Shown: piece by piece, positions 1 through 50,825 of the stretch | Layout of the letters: every line of letters starts with the position of its first letter | Numbering within the stretch: position 1 is the first letter of the stretch | NCBI RefSeq assembly: GCF_964199755.1 | Contig: NC_133897.1 | Span: 18,838,492 to 18,902,491 of the forward strand | Source: Larus michahellis | Lineage: Eukaryota; Chordata; Aves; Charadriiformes; Laridae | DNA length: 64,000 nt | Direction of reading: 5' to 3' | The notes under the pieces: model-generated | The model's database searches: none | What the model was told of the DNA's origin: nothing | The model's input: only the letters and a program-made list of their open reading frames with translations | Made by a program: the position numbers and the translations under genes

Positions 1-794
1 AATCTAAATCTTGTCAGCAGCACATCAGAGGTCACAGGTATTTCTCTTATCCCTGCCACATTTCTGCCCAAAATGTGGTCCAAAGAGGCTTAGACATGTT
101 TAGCCTGTTGGGTTTGCATTAAAATTTCTCTCCCAGCCATACACGTGTGTATTTTAACCCCAAGAGCACTGAAAAAACAATCACTGATGTTTTTTTTCCT
201 CTAACATGGAGCTCCCACAATTCCCTTTAATAGAGATGCACTGTATAGCCGCTTCATTCTTAGAGATGTTTTGTTACATTTCTAAGAAGTCTTCTTTAAA
301 AGTGATCTCTAGCCTCAGAGTATGAGCGTGGGTTAGACTACGTACTACTATTTTACAAATCAATCTGTCACTATCCATAAAACATTCCACAGCTCGTGTT
401 GTGGGGTATCACTTCAAACGCACATGCAGCAGGATGACCCAGGAAGCTATGCCAAAACACACCAGCATATCTGCATGTTTTTCTTTACAGCTTCAACACA
501 TTTGACTAAACCAAAATGCTGAATTCAACCCTGAGATTTATCCTTCTGAATAACTTCTTGTGGGAAGAGTACAGGGAGCAGAGGATGAGGAACTTGCTTT
601 ATTTTGTGTGTCTTACTCTGATTAGACACAACAAATAGATGAGTAACAGAAGCTCACAAGAGACAGAATAATATTAAAGTGTCACTAATGCCATACACAC
701 ATCAGGAAGGGGAAAAGAAGGCTATGCTGCGTAAGACTACTGCATTGCTAGATGTACATTCTTCAAATTATCAGTTGCTGTATCCCAGAAGTTA
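1..794 (-). other. YME1L1: YME1L1 3' UTR and possible downstream flank
   Basis: No coding sequence recognised. On the minus strand this follows the YME1L1 stop codon. AATAAA (TTTATT on the plus strand) at 598-603 is a possible polyadenylation signal, about 190 nt after the stop; a longer UTR leaving the window is equally possible. Confidence 0.45.
598..603 (-). terminator. candidate polyadenylation signal of YME1L1
   Basis: Exact AATAAA hexamer on the minus strand, downstream of the stop codon. The hexamer is frequent by chance in AT-rich DNA and no transcript data were available. Confidence 0.3.
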
Positions 795-22921
<22,127 letters not shown>

Positions 22922-23593
22922 CCTCCCGGCGGGGACGACGGCGGCGGCGGCGACCACAGGCGCCTCTTCCGCTTGCCCGCCCAGACGCAGAAGCCGTGCC
23001 CGCCTGTCAGCCTGCGCCGCTGGGTCGCTGTGGCAGCTGCCGCCGCCGTCGCCAGCGGGAGCGCCCCACGGCTCCGCTCCTGGGGAAAATGGCCGCGCCC
23101 CACGACTGGCAGTGACCGGGCCGGAAGCTGTCCCGGAAGCGGCTGGAGATGGTAGAGCTTCCGGGTCGCCTCTCCCTTCTGGCTCCCCTCCCGCACACAC
23201 CCCGCGCGCAGCTGCCGCCTGGCAACCAGGACTCTTGTTTTCCCACCGTCCCCGGCTACGCCACGCGCGGGATCAAACCATCGGTGACCGGGGGAGACTG
23301 GGGGGCGAGGGGCAAACCACCCCCCCGGGGCGGGGCGGGCAGGGAGGAGGGGCGCTTGGAGCACGAGGGCTTCCTCAAAACCGGTACCCTGGTGGCTGGG
23401 GTCTCCGGGAAGGAATTCCCGGGGGGAAGAGGAATGTGGGAGTGGGAAACGGGGCGGCCGCACCATCCCCAGAGCAAGACGTGCCCGGCCACGCCCTGTG
23501 CAGCGCAGCTGCCCGCCCCGCCGGGTGGCTGTGGGCAGCGGGATCCCCACCAGCATAGCCACGGCACCTGGGACAAACTGCCGGAATAGCAAC

Positions 23594-24087
23594 AGAAGAA
23601 AGGACGTGGACTTGCTGGAGCGGGGCCAGAGGAGGCCACGGAGATGGTCAGGGGGCTGGAGCACCTCTGCTGTGAGGACAGGCTGAGAGAGCTGGGGTTG
23701 TCCAGCCTGGAGAAGAGAAGGCTCCGGGGAGACCTTATAGCAGCCTTCCAGTACCTAAAGGGGGCCTACAGGAAGGATGGGGAGGGATTCTTTATCTCTT
23801 TATCAGGGAGTGTAGTGATAGGACGAGGTGTAACAATTTTAAACTGAAAGAGGGTACATTTAGGCTAGATATTAGGAAGAAATTTTTCACTCTGAGGATG
23901 GTGAGGCACTGGCACAGGTTGCCCAGGAAGCTGTGGATGCCCCATCCCTGGAAGTGTTCAAGGCCAGGCTGGATGGGGCTTTGAGCAGCCTGGTCTAGTG
24001 GGAGGTGTCCCTGTCCATGGCAGGGGTTTGGAACTGGATGATCTTTAAGGTCCCTTCCAATGCTAACCATTCTTGTGATTCTATGAA
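23594..24087 (+). mobile_element. CR1 LINE 3' fragment between YME1L1 and MASTL
   Basis: About 490 nt of CR1 from GGACGTGGACTTGCTGGAG through CTGGAGAAGAGAAGGCTC, GGAAGAAATTTTTCACTCTG and GGTCCCTTCCAATGC to TGATTCTATGAA. It is well preserved, so rather young, and 5' truncated. It begins right at the edge of the YME1L1 CpG island. Confidence 0.93.
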
Positions 24088-24389
24088 TACATGTCATTTA
24101 GGTCACATCCCTTACAATGACTACTCAAGGTGCCTTCCTGAAGTACTGAAAATATTTTGCAGGGAGTTAGAGTATACCACATTTGGAAATAAACTTTTAC
24201 AAATTAAAACATGCATCAGTAACCAGATATTATGGGCACATGCTTCTACGTATGGCAGAATTTCATCTTTGATAGTCATCCCTTTTCATTCATCCCTCGT
24301 GCTATTTTTCCATGTGGTCTCCAATTATTTGGGGGTTTTATTATAGTTTTCTTTCTTTTACCTGACCACTGTTCTTCCTTTCCTCGCTG

Positions 24390-24497
24390 AAGGTGCTTAG
24401 CGACACGGTTTAGTAATGGTTTTTGTCAATGTTGATAGTTGGACTCGATGATCTGAAAGGTCCCTTCCAACCTAGATAATATTATGATTCTATGAAG
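24390..24497 (+). mobile_element. short CR1 3' end
   Basis: Contains GTTGGACTCGATGATCTGA, AAGGTCCCTTCCAACCTAG and ends TATGATTCTATGAAG. It is a second, separate CR1 tail in the intergenic gap, with a 3' sequence variant different from the copy at 23594. Confidence 0.82.
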
Positions 24498-26340
24498 TGC
24501 CACCCCACACCAACTTCCACAGATTTAGGTCAGTGCAGCCGCAGTGCTGCCTCCCCCTGCACTCTCATGATCAGAGTCATGTGGCTCAGATAGCTGATGT
24601 GGCAGAAACCTCACCCAACAACAACATAAAAACCCCAAACGCTAAAAGTTGATGAACGTTTACCTGGATCCACCCCATGCCATGAAGCAGTTTTCCATGC
24701 AGCCGCACCAGGGCTTTTGTTGCTTGGAGGGAAGGGAGGCAACACGTAGGTCCTCTCTTGGCTGGGCTCAGGCTGCGGTGGAACACAGGCTGCCCCACGG
24801 TGGAGTTTCACAACTGGCATTACTTGATGTAATGATGATCCCACCAGAAGGAGCCATCCCTCCTGCTCTCAGTTGAAATTGCCGCTGCCGAGACACAACT
24901 AAATTAATGCTGCAGAGCTAAATCGCAAATACAGCCAGTGATAAATTGTATTTAATACCATTATAGAAAGCTAATTTAAAACATGTTTCCTACATTTGCT
25001 CATTAAAATGCATCTATTGCTGGGATCTGTGGGACAGCAGCACTCCTTCACAAGCACAAGCAAGGCCTCCCTGTGCAGTATCCAATGATAAGTGATGTAT
25101 CTTAAAGCAAAACAAGGGCCTGATGAGACTAATCCACTGTGTTAATAGAGGCCCATAGTTCTACACTGACCTCTACAGAGCTAGCTCTTTGCCAATGTAG
25201 CAACTGCAACAGAACAATTAAAACTAGTGATAATGAATTATGAACGGCAATGTGTATGTGAAAGCAACATAAAAGCAGTAAGGCAAGGGTTAAAAGGACC
25301 AAAGAGCACAACTGGGAGTGGTAAAACTGGTAAACACAGAGGATGGTGCTGTGTAAACTGAGAGCAGAAGGCCTGCACTCTGATAAGGCTGTCACCGGTG
25401 ATTTGTCAGAAGGTCTGCAATCTGGAAACAGGAGAATGGACACAAGGTCATAACAGGCTGTAAATGCCATCCCTCTCCCTGCTGTCACTTGGAAATATAC
25501 AAAATAAGGAATCAAAGAAATTGGGGAGCCACCCTGCGCAGGATTCATGGAGGCTGAAGTAATCAAGAGTTGGAGGGAAGCAACAGATCACATTATTCTA
25601 ACGCTTGATCATAAAATACCTGCCCAGAAAGCAGTTTGTCATCACCAATCACAAGGACGCCAAGACATAGTGAGGGTTCAGCAGCGACAGTAAGGACTGG
25701 AGAGGCAGCGTACTCCTGCACACAAGCCATCCTGACTACACCACGTAGACGCACAACTCTCGGAACCTGAGAGTGTGCCAAGTGTGAGAAAATGTCAGTA
25801 CACATGAAGCACATGAGAAAATGAGTACATGGAGCCAAAATCAGGTATTTCTTTCTAAATAAATATTACCTTCCAGTTCCTTAATTTCTCACACCAAGTT
25901 CTGTTGAATTCCTATGCTTTCAAGCATCCCACAGAAATGAGAGGACAGACTACCTGCTCATAGCGAGTAACAACGTACTGCCCACTTAGGGACCTAGATG
26001 ACAACTTGAGTAGTTATTAGTCATATCAAAGCATTGAGTTTGTCATAATTAATGTTCTTAAAAAAAAACGCAAAACCAAACCAAAACCCACCATAGAATG
26101 AATGCTGTAGGATTCTTTTAATTGCTATATACAATAACGAGGACATTTTTAAGGAGTCTGGTGAAGCCAAGAAGGCTGCAATGAGGCAATGTGGTTTAGC
26201 CAGATAGCAACAAGAGCCTATCAGAAACATTGGCACCAGAGCAATGCTCACAAACATCAACAGTAACATCACCACCAACTTTATTCGGATTGTGTCAATA
26301 ATATACATTTAACTCCTGCTGGCTGGGAGCAAAACTGCGC
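24498..26340. other. intergenic DNA without recognised gene
   Basis: Between the CR1 tails and the MASTL CpG island I see no exon, RNA gene or clear repeat. Open frames of up to 145 codons (for example 25129-25566, minus) have no recognisable domain. Confidence 0.6.
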
Positions 26341-26702
26341 ACACTGCTCACCACACACCACGGGGGTGAGACTCCAGGGCGGGCACCAGCACCACAACAC
26401 CCGCCATCACACAGAGGCCTGCGTAGCGATGGCGTCTCTAATGGCGACAGTCGTCCTGCAGAGCGGGCTCATGAAGCGCCACAGCGCTGCTCGGCAGCGG
26501 CAGGGAGGGAGGGAGGGAGCTGCCTGCAGCGGGGCCTGCCGCCCGGCAAGGCGGCGCTGCGAGAGGCCTCTCAGGGACCCAGCCGCCACGACTGGCACCT
26601 CCCCGCTGCCCCAACGGCCGCCGCGCGCGGGGTCTCGCGAGAGCCCCGCCCTCCTCCCCGCGCCCGCCCGTTGGCCGGTGACGCGGCGGGGCGGAGCGGG
26701 GC

Positions 26703-26717
26703 GCGCGCCGCTTTGAA
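26703..26717 (+). promoter_or_regulatory. MASTL: CDE/CHR-like cell-cycle element of MASTL
   Basis: GCGCG at 26703-26707, four spacer bases, then TTTGAA at 26712-26717, 32 nt before the ATG. In known G2/M genes a CDE followed four bases later by a CHR (TTTGAA) binds DREAM and MYB-MuvB. This fits a mitotic kinase, but occupancy here is inferred. Confidence 0.5.
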
Positions 26718-26749
26718 CCGAGCGCGGGGCGGTGGCGCTGGGCTGAGAG

Positions 26750-44750
<18,001 letters not shown>

Positions 44751-47700
44751 CATCAAGATAAGTGAACTTTTTCCATGTTTGTGCACACTTACAGGTTGCT
44801 CTGTAACACTAGCTTGGTCTTAACTAAGTTTCCTTGCCAAATTTAGAGTGTGTTTTAAGTTATCAGGCTGGTTTTATTATTGTATCCTTTATTCTAAAGT
44901 GAAACTACTGTACGAAACTTTGCTGGTGTCAAGTGCCTTCATGCTACTTCTTATCTCACTTACTGCACCTTACTAAGACGCCAGAGCATTGTATTTCTTG
45001 GAGCTAATAACACTTGGCAGTGATGGGGCTTTATTAATAGCAATGAATTACTCTAGTTAGGATGTGTAAAGTTATTTCCCAGTTAAACTTAATAGGGAAA
45101 GGACATAAATGCATGCTACTTGTATCTAATTATAACTTACCAGTTGGTGGTTCAGTGTAACGTCAGTCTTGTTTGGGAGTAGTCCTTTTTGACCAGTTTG
45201 AATATATATCCACTGTGCAAAGATGATGTTTTTATTCAAGGTGGAAAATTGCAATCTTAATGCAGCATTGAAACATCTGTCTTCTGTTTGTCTTATCCCA
45301 AGAAGGGTTGAAAGAGACAGTGTTGTTCAAAGCTGACTTGGCTGGCTGCAGCATGTGCAGTTTCACTTTAAATTGTTGCATTGTAACCACTTACACTGTA
45401 GGAAGACGGACTGTACAGTGTACACTTTAGTAATTTTTTTTAAATAGAAAATGATGAGTATCTGTGTTTGTGCTCACTCATGTCAGATGATAGAAAACAA
45501 ACAAAAATCACCTGAGTATTATCTAACAAGTGAAGTATTATTCATACTGAAGCTGCTATATACTAAAGAATATAATGCATTGCAAATTAGCAGACTGTTG
45601 TTCTGTAAACTCACAACCAGATCTTCGATTTTACTAGAACTTAAGTTACAAGTATTATAAATCCTAATTAGGGGGAAGTATATTTAAATCTATTTTCAAA
45701 TGCAACACAAAACTTGCTTCTGCTCAGTTTTAGGGGTTTATTTGTAGCTAATTATCTTCAATATTTTTCTTGAATAGGTATCTTCCTCAGCTAGCTGACT
45801 GAAGATTTTTAGTTTTCAGGTTCATACTTGCTAGATAAAGATCACTTGTGCTAGATGTGGCCATGCGCTAGAAGCCAAGCGTTTTGCTAGTGATTTTTGC
45901 CAAGTGATTTTCAAGTCTCATGAACTGACCCTTCTTACAGGGGGACTGAGTTGTCCCTTCATTGCCCTGCTTCCTGGAAGACAAGATTTATTGATGGATT
46001 TCTGAGCAAATAGTGTCTGCTGGGCTTCCTGCTGTGTCCCCTCAGGTAGCTGGGAAAAGAATGGGAACGGTGGAGAAAAAGGAAGTTTTCCTAGAGGGAC
46101 CGAGAGAGCTAATTCTCAACAGCTCAGAGTGACAAATCCTGACTCTAGGTTCGATAACTCAAATGTAGTGAAACAGAATCTTGGCAAGTTGCAAAACATA
46201 GTGATGCTCACTCACTCCCTTTGCTTAGGGACTTCAGTTTCAGAAAACTTCTAAATTGTTGAATCTGAATGAAATTAATGTTATATGAAAAAGGTGTAAG
46301 CAATCAAATGTAATACATTACTGAAACAGTATCTATAGATAACATTCTCTAAAAATGTTGAGAAGTTCTTTAGCATTTTTCCTGTGTATAGTTAGAATAT
46401 ATAAAATGGGGGAGAATACCTTAATTAAAGTAATCACTGATATTTTACACTATTTATTCTTCTATTTCTAGTAATCTGGCTTAAGAAAACTAGTTTTACA
46501 AGAATGAATCTCAGTTTCATGCCGAGGAAAATACTCTAAAAATATTAGGAAATATTGTAAATTGAACACCACAACAGCTCTTTGTCTTCAGTACTTTACA
46601 GATGGTTACAACCTGTGCCCACTTTGCAGTATTGTACATTCCCTTCCCTTCAAGGCAGAAAAAAATCAGTTACAGTGGCATGACAATGTAAAGAGAACTT
46701 CTGACCCCTTGAAATAATTCTTCATCAGCTGCAATGGTCAAGTAAGCTTTTATCTAAACTCTTTCTTGACCAATCACAATGAACTACAGAACTGCTTAAA
46801 AGTCTTTTAGGTTATCTAATGCTAGTGTATATAGAGCTAGAGATGATGGTACACCAAAATATTAGGCATAAAGAATCTTGTTAAGTTACTGTTTTGTTCT
46901 TATGAAAACCTCAAGCCTTCTTATAAAAACCTTACTCTAAAAGAAAATTATGGTTCTTCTACTATAGTTTTATAAAACAATACAAAACCATAAATTCTGT
47001 AGAACAATAAATGTTGTCAAATTGGAATGTTTAATCTAAACAGTTATCGCTACACTGTTGTCCAGAACTGTTAGATTCTGCACAGTTAACACTGAAGACT
47101 TGCAATACGCTGTTCTCCTCAGTATCTTGCTTTTATCCTGATCATAGCAAATGTGGAGTTGAATTTAACAAGGTGACTGTTGGGGGTTGTAGTTGGTTTT
47201 GTTTCTTGGGGTTTTTTGTGCTTTTGTTTAAAAAGGTGAATCCTAGCTTTATTCTTCAACATGGAATTTCTTGTCCCATTAGTTTTGCCCCACTTATTGC
47301 TAGACTTGAAACGCTACAGGGAAACATACAAAAAGCTATAATGTAGTAGCTGAAGGAGATTTAAAGTTTCTTCTCATTAGTGATCAACTACAACTATTTG
47401 GCAAAAGTTTTTGGTCCTTAGAAGCTGTGGAATACCACTCGGGAAGTGCTCTAGCTGTTACGTGGTGTTTCTTGAAGGCCTAAACTTTCTTTATGTGCAT
47501 AACCTACATAGAAACTCTGTAGCTCCCAGGTTATCTTGGGAGAGAGTTTATCTGCTATTACAGTTCTTAGCACGCTTCTGTCCAGATTTGCTTATACAGA
47601 AAGAGCAGTCATGGACAGCTATTACTACCCCTGACTTGCTGTTAGGCTCACCTGTACGCTGCCCAATGTTTGGAGCCAAGATACTGAAATGCTGCCAGCT

Positions 47701-48835
47701 GTTCTTGAGCTATTGGGTTCCAGTTCCAGCATGATCAGGTTTCACCTATGGTTACTCTGACAGTGAAATTTATTTTTTTCCTCTCTACTACATTCTCAAA
47801 AAACTTACTTTGCACACTTACGTAAATATATAAAATAAAATACTGCAGTCCTGCTGTTGCTTGCTTCTGCATTTTATTGTCTTTTAAACTGTCTTAACTT
47901 TTGATCCTGCTGTGGGAGTGGGAGGAGGACTTTTACACAAAGAAACGCTGACTGTTGCCCCTACCCCAGCAAAGACAGTGGTTGTAAGTAGGGAAACACC
48001 TAATACAGGCATTATGCCCTTCAGTTCATGACTTGCTAACACCTTCCTGCAATCCTTATTGCAAGCTACGTTTGTGTATTTAGTGGCAGGAGAGCAAAGA
48101 CTCTTAGGTGGAGTCTGCTCCTCTGTGGTAACTAGAGAGCCAAAGACAGCAGCTCTGTCTCCACCACCACCTGCTCTACTGCGATGGGACCAGAGGAGGA
48201 GAGACAGAGGGCCCTGATGCCAGAACATCAGCACCCCCCCACTAATACCTGTCTCTGCTCTGGTTTCCCCAAGCTGAGCACCTACAAGTAGGCGGAATGT
48301 CTTCCATCTGCTATCAGCCAGAGCACGCCTATGCTTTTTTGAAGGAAGTTTGATTCACTGCAGGAAACCAGCTGGACATTTGCTTCAGAAGTGCAATTTT
48401 GAGCTGGGTCAAGATGTTTCCAGTGCTATGCAGAACTGTTCTGACTGCCAGCCCTCCTGAGGAGAGCACCAGCTAGAACAGCAGGTCCTACTTCTGAGCA
48501 CCAATGAATTGCTTATGTCACTTTCTCCAAGTTAAAGCTGTGTATCTCTGTATTTGGGCAAGCTATAAAAATTAATCATTTGTCCTTACCTTTAAGATGG
48601 AATACCAGCTAACTAGAAAACTGTCTGAACTACAGTGAGTTTGAGATACCCCTAGCAGCTGAGGCCCAGTTATGAATTGCAGATAAATGTTTATAAAAGT
48701 GATGATGTTCTATATTACAACTTTAAGATTGAGACCATGTCTTCAAAATGTAGCCAGCAGCCAAAGCATCCGACATACAGCATTTACGAAACATTAAGGA
48801 AGTTCAAGATAAAATACAAAATATTAAGGGATTGA
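44751..48835 (+). other. MASTL 3' UTR and gap before ACBD5
   Basis: AT-rich DNA without recognised exons or repeats. AATAAA hexamers on the plus strand at 47006-47011 and 47834-47839 are possible MASTL polyadenylation signals; shorter UTRs using a variant signal such as ATTAAA cannot be excluded. Confidence 0.5.
47834..47839 (+). terminator. candidate polyadenylation signal of MASTL
   Basis: Exact AATAAA in a short A/T stretch, followed within about 40 nt by T-rich DNA (GCATTTTATTGTCTTTT). It faces the likely end of ACBD5. The hexamer alone is weak evidence. Confidence 0.3.
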
Positions 48836-50812
48836 TTTATTGAAACATGAATAAATAACAAGGATGGCACTTGCCTACATTTATTTCAGTAGGAAGTTAA
48901 AAGTTAAGTACCTTTAAGAATGCCTGTACCGTCTCTAAAAGTGAGACACCTACATCTAACATGGTTATGAACTGGGGAGGAGGCACTCCAGTGTGCTTCA
49001 TCCTGTCAGAAGACGTCCTGCTTCAGGAGGCTTTTGTTTTTTAAAGTGACCCTCCAGCTAGAGTATCCTTCCTGTATAATCATTTCTATCCTTTTATGAT
49101 AAGAAGTAAATCACTCTAGGAACTTCGAGCTACAGGTGCAATGGCTTCCGGTGACAGCAGAACTTCCCTTCCAGCATAAGCTTTGCTCAAACCTGAGTTT
49201 TCAGTACATCTCATGCCAAAACTCACCATCTGAGTGTTACAACAGTCTTCAAACAGGTTCTGAGTGTTTTTTTTAATTCAGCTTTACAATAAGAAAATCA
49301 GAAGAGGGGAAAAGTAACTTTAAAAAAAAAAACACAACTAAATACAAGATTAAAATTGCTCTGGTAAAACAAACATTAAGTTCTGTGATTACATTTTTAT
49401 ACAGTATAACTTGTATGAAAAATGTTTTCCAAACTATAAAAGATTTTCAGGAAGGACAAAAAATAACTTTCCTCAAGAATTATTTGTAATATGTAGTCCA
49501 GGTAGAGAATGAAAGCACATCTATAATATTGTGAAATTTGTGAAGAGGCAGACCTTAACCATGGATTATGTTATGATGTAATTTGTTATAGGAAATGAAT
49601 GTCTTAATTTCCTGTCAAGTCTCATTTTAGTGCATTTCTACTTTCCAGAGATTTAGACAACTTATATATTAATTTATTTTAAAATTAAGTGTAAAGCGTG
49701 CTTTAATCAAGCAAACTTCACGAGGTTGTAACTCTGTCTGTATATTGGTTAAGAAATAGTCCATGGCAAAAAAAATCAGCACCAAAATTAGCTGAAAAGT
49801 TTTGTTTTGAAAGGAAGTAGAAGGAAAAGAGAGAAAGAAATACTAGAACTGATATTTTTCCTAATGTGAGTTGGGCAAAGTCCACAATAGATTAGGGCTA
49901 GATTAAATCTTATTTTAATTTGACATAAACTGACAACAAAAAACTTGCAGTGCACCAAGCTTTTTAAAATCTTAGAGCTACACTTACAGCGCTAGCTTTC
50001 ATCTCATTTTAAAGCACCTTGTGCCTAAACTATGTATTTCAGTTAAACAAGCTGTTGTCAACAAGAATACAATTATCCAAGTTAAAAATATAAGGTGCAG
50101 CCTCTTTAGATGGATCCCTTGTACCACACACTGTTTCCAAACTTATATTTGACAGCCCGCCCCTCTGTTATTAACGGCTCTAACTTGAAGACATCTATCA
50201 ATTCCCAAATCTCCTTTACAATCTTAAAGGATAAGTGAAGGATTCAACTTCATTTCTGACCAATTTACATGGAAATTTGCCCCACACCAATTTAGGAGCA
50301 AAAAGAACCAGTTGAATTCCTCAGAGGTATATTGTATTTTCCCAACAGCTTACAATGTATTGAATTCATAATTTATTAGTGCTTTCATCTGATAATGTGT
50401 AACCCTGTGGAAAAACAGGCAGGGATGTTGTGACTGTAAAATTATTTCTCCGTTAAAGTGACAGTTTTACATATTTTCACTTACTCTTTTGCTAAGATGA
50501 TATTCTCTTCATCATCTGACATCAGCAAGACCAGTAATTACTGAAGGTCCATCCACTAGCACATTCCAAAATAATTAATGTTCATATGGGTTTGGGGATG
50601 GAATTGTTAAATTTATTTTATTTGTAACCTAGGAGCTGTGAATCATTCAAGTTTCAATAATGTTAGTCCTTAAGTGTTGAGCTCAAAGGTAGTACAAAAT
50701 ATTACGATAACAGAAGGAACGTCATCCCAGATCCTGAGATTCTATGAGAATTCAGAATTCCTTCGCTTTCCAGGGCCATCTTCTAGCAGTCCTTAAGGAA
50801 AGTCATGAATTC
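48836..50812 (-). other. ACBD5: probable ACBD5 3' UTR
   Basis: On the minus strand this follows the ACBD5 stop at 50813-50815. It is AT-rich, free of CR1 and without recognised exons. Minus-strand AATAAA hexamers occur at 48836-48841 and 49673-49678. The extent is inferred. Confidence 0.5.
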
Positions 50813-50825
50813 TCAATTCAGTTTT
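50813..50825 (-). CDS. ACBD5: ACBD5 terminal coding exon, 13 nt
   Basis: After a pyrimidine-rich TTCCTCTTCTAG acceptor the sequence A AAA CTG AAT TGA completes the split codon AG|A and reads RKLN then stop. This is exactly the end of mammalian ACBD5. Phase, acceptor and residues agree, although no transcript was available. Confidence 0.8.

Noticed and set aside
25129-25566. 145-codon open frame in the intergenic gap, minus strand
   Set aside because: Leu/Ser/Cys-rich with no recognisable motif, promoter or splice context. Compatible with chance.
49274-49286. AAAGCTGAATTAA on the minus strand as an alternative last ACBD5 exon coding for KLN
   Set aside because: Its only nearby acceptor (AAAG) would join in the wrong phase and give an immediate stop; the site at 50825 fits phase and acceptor.
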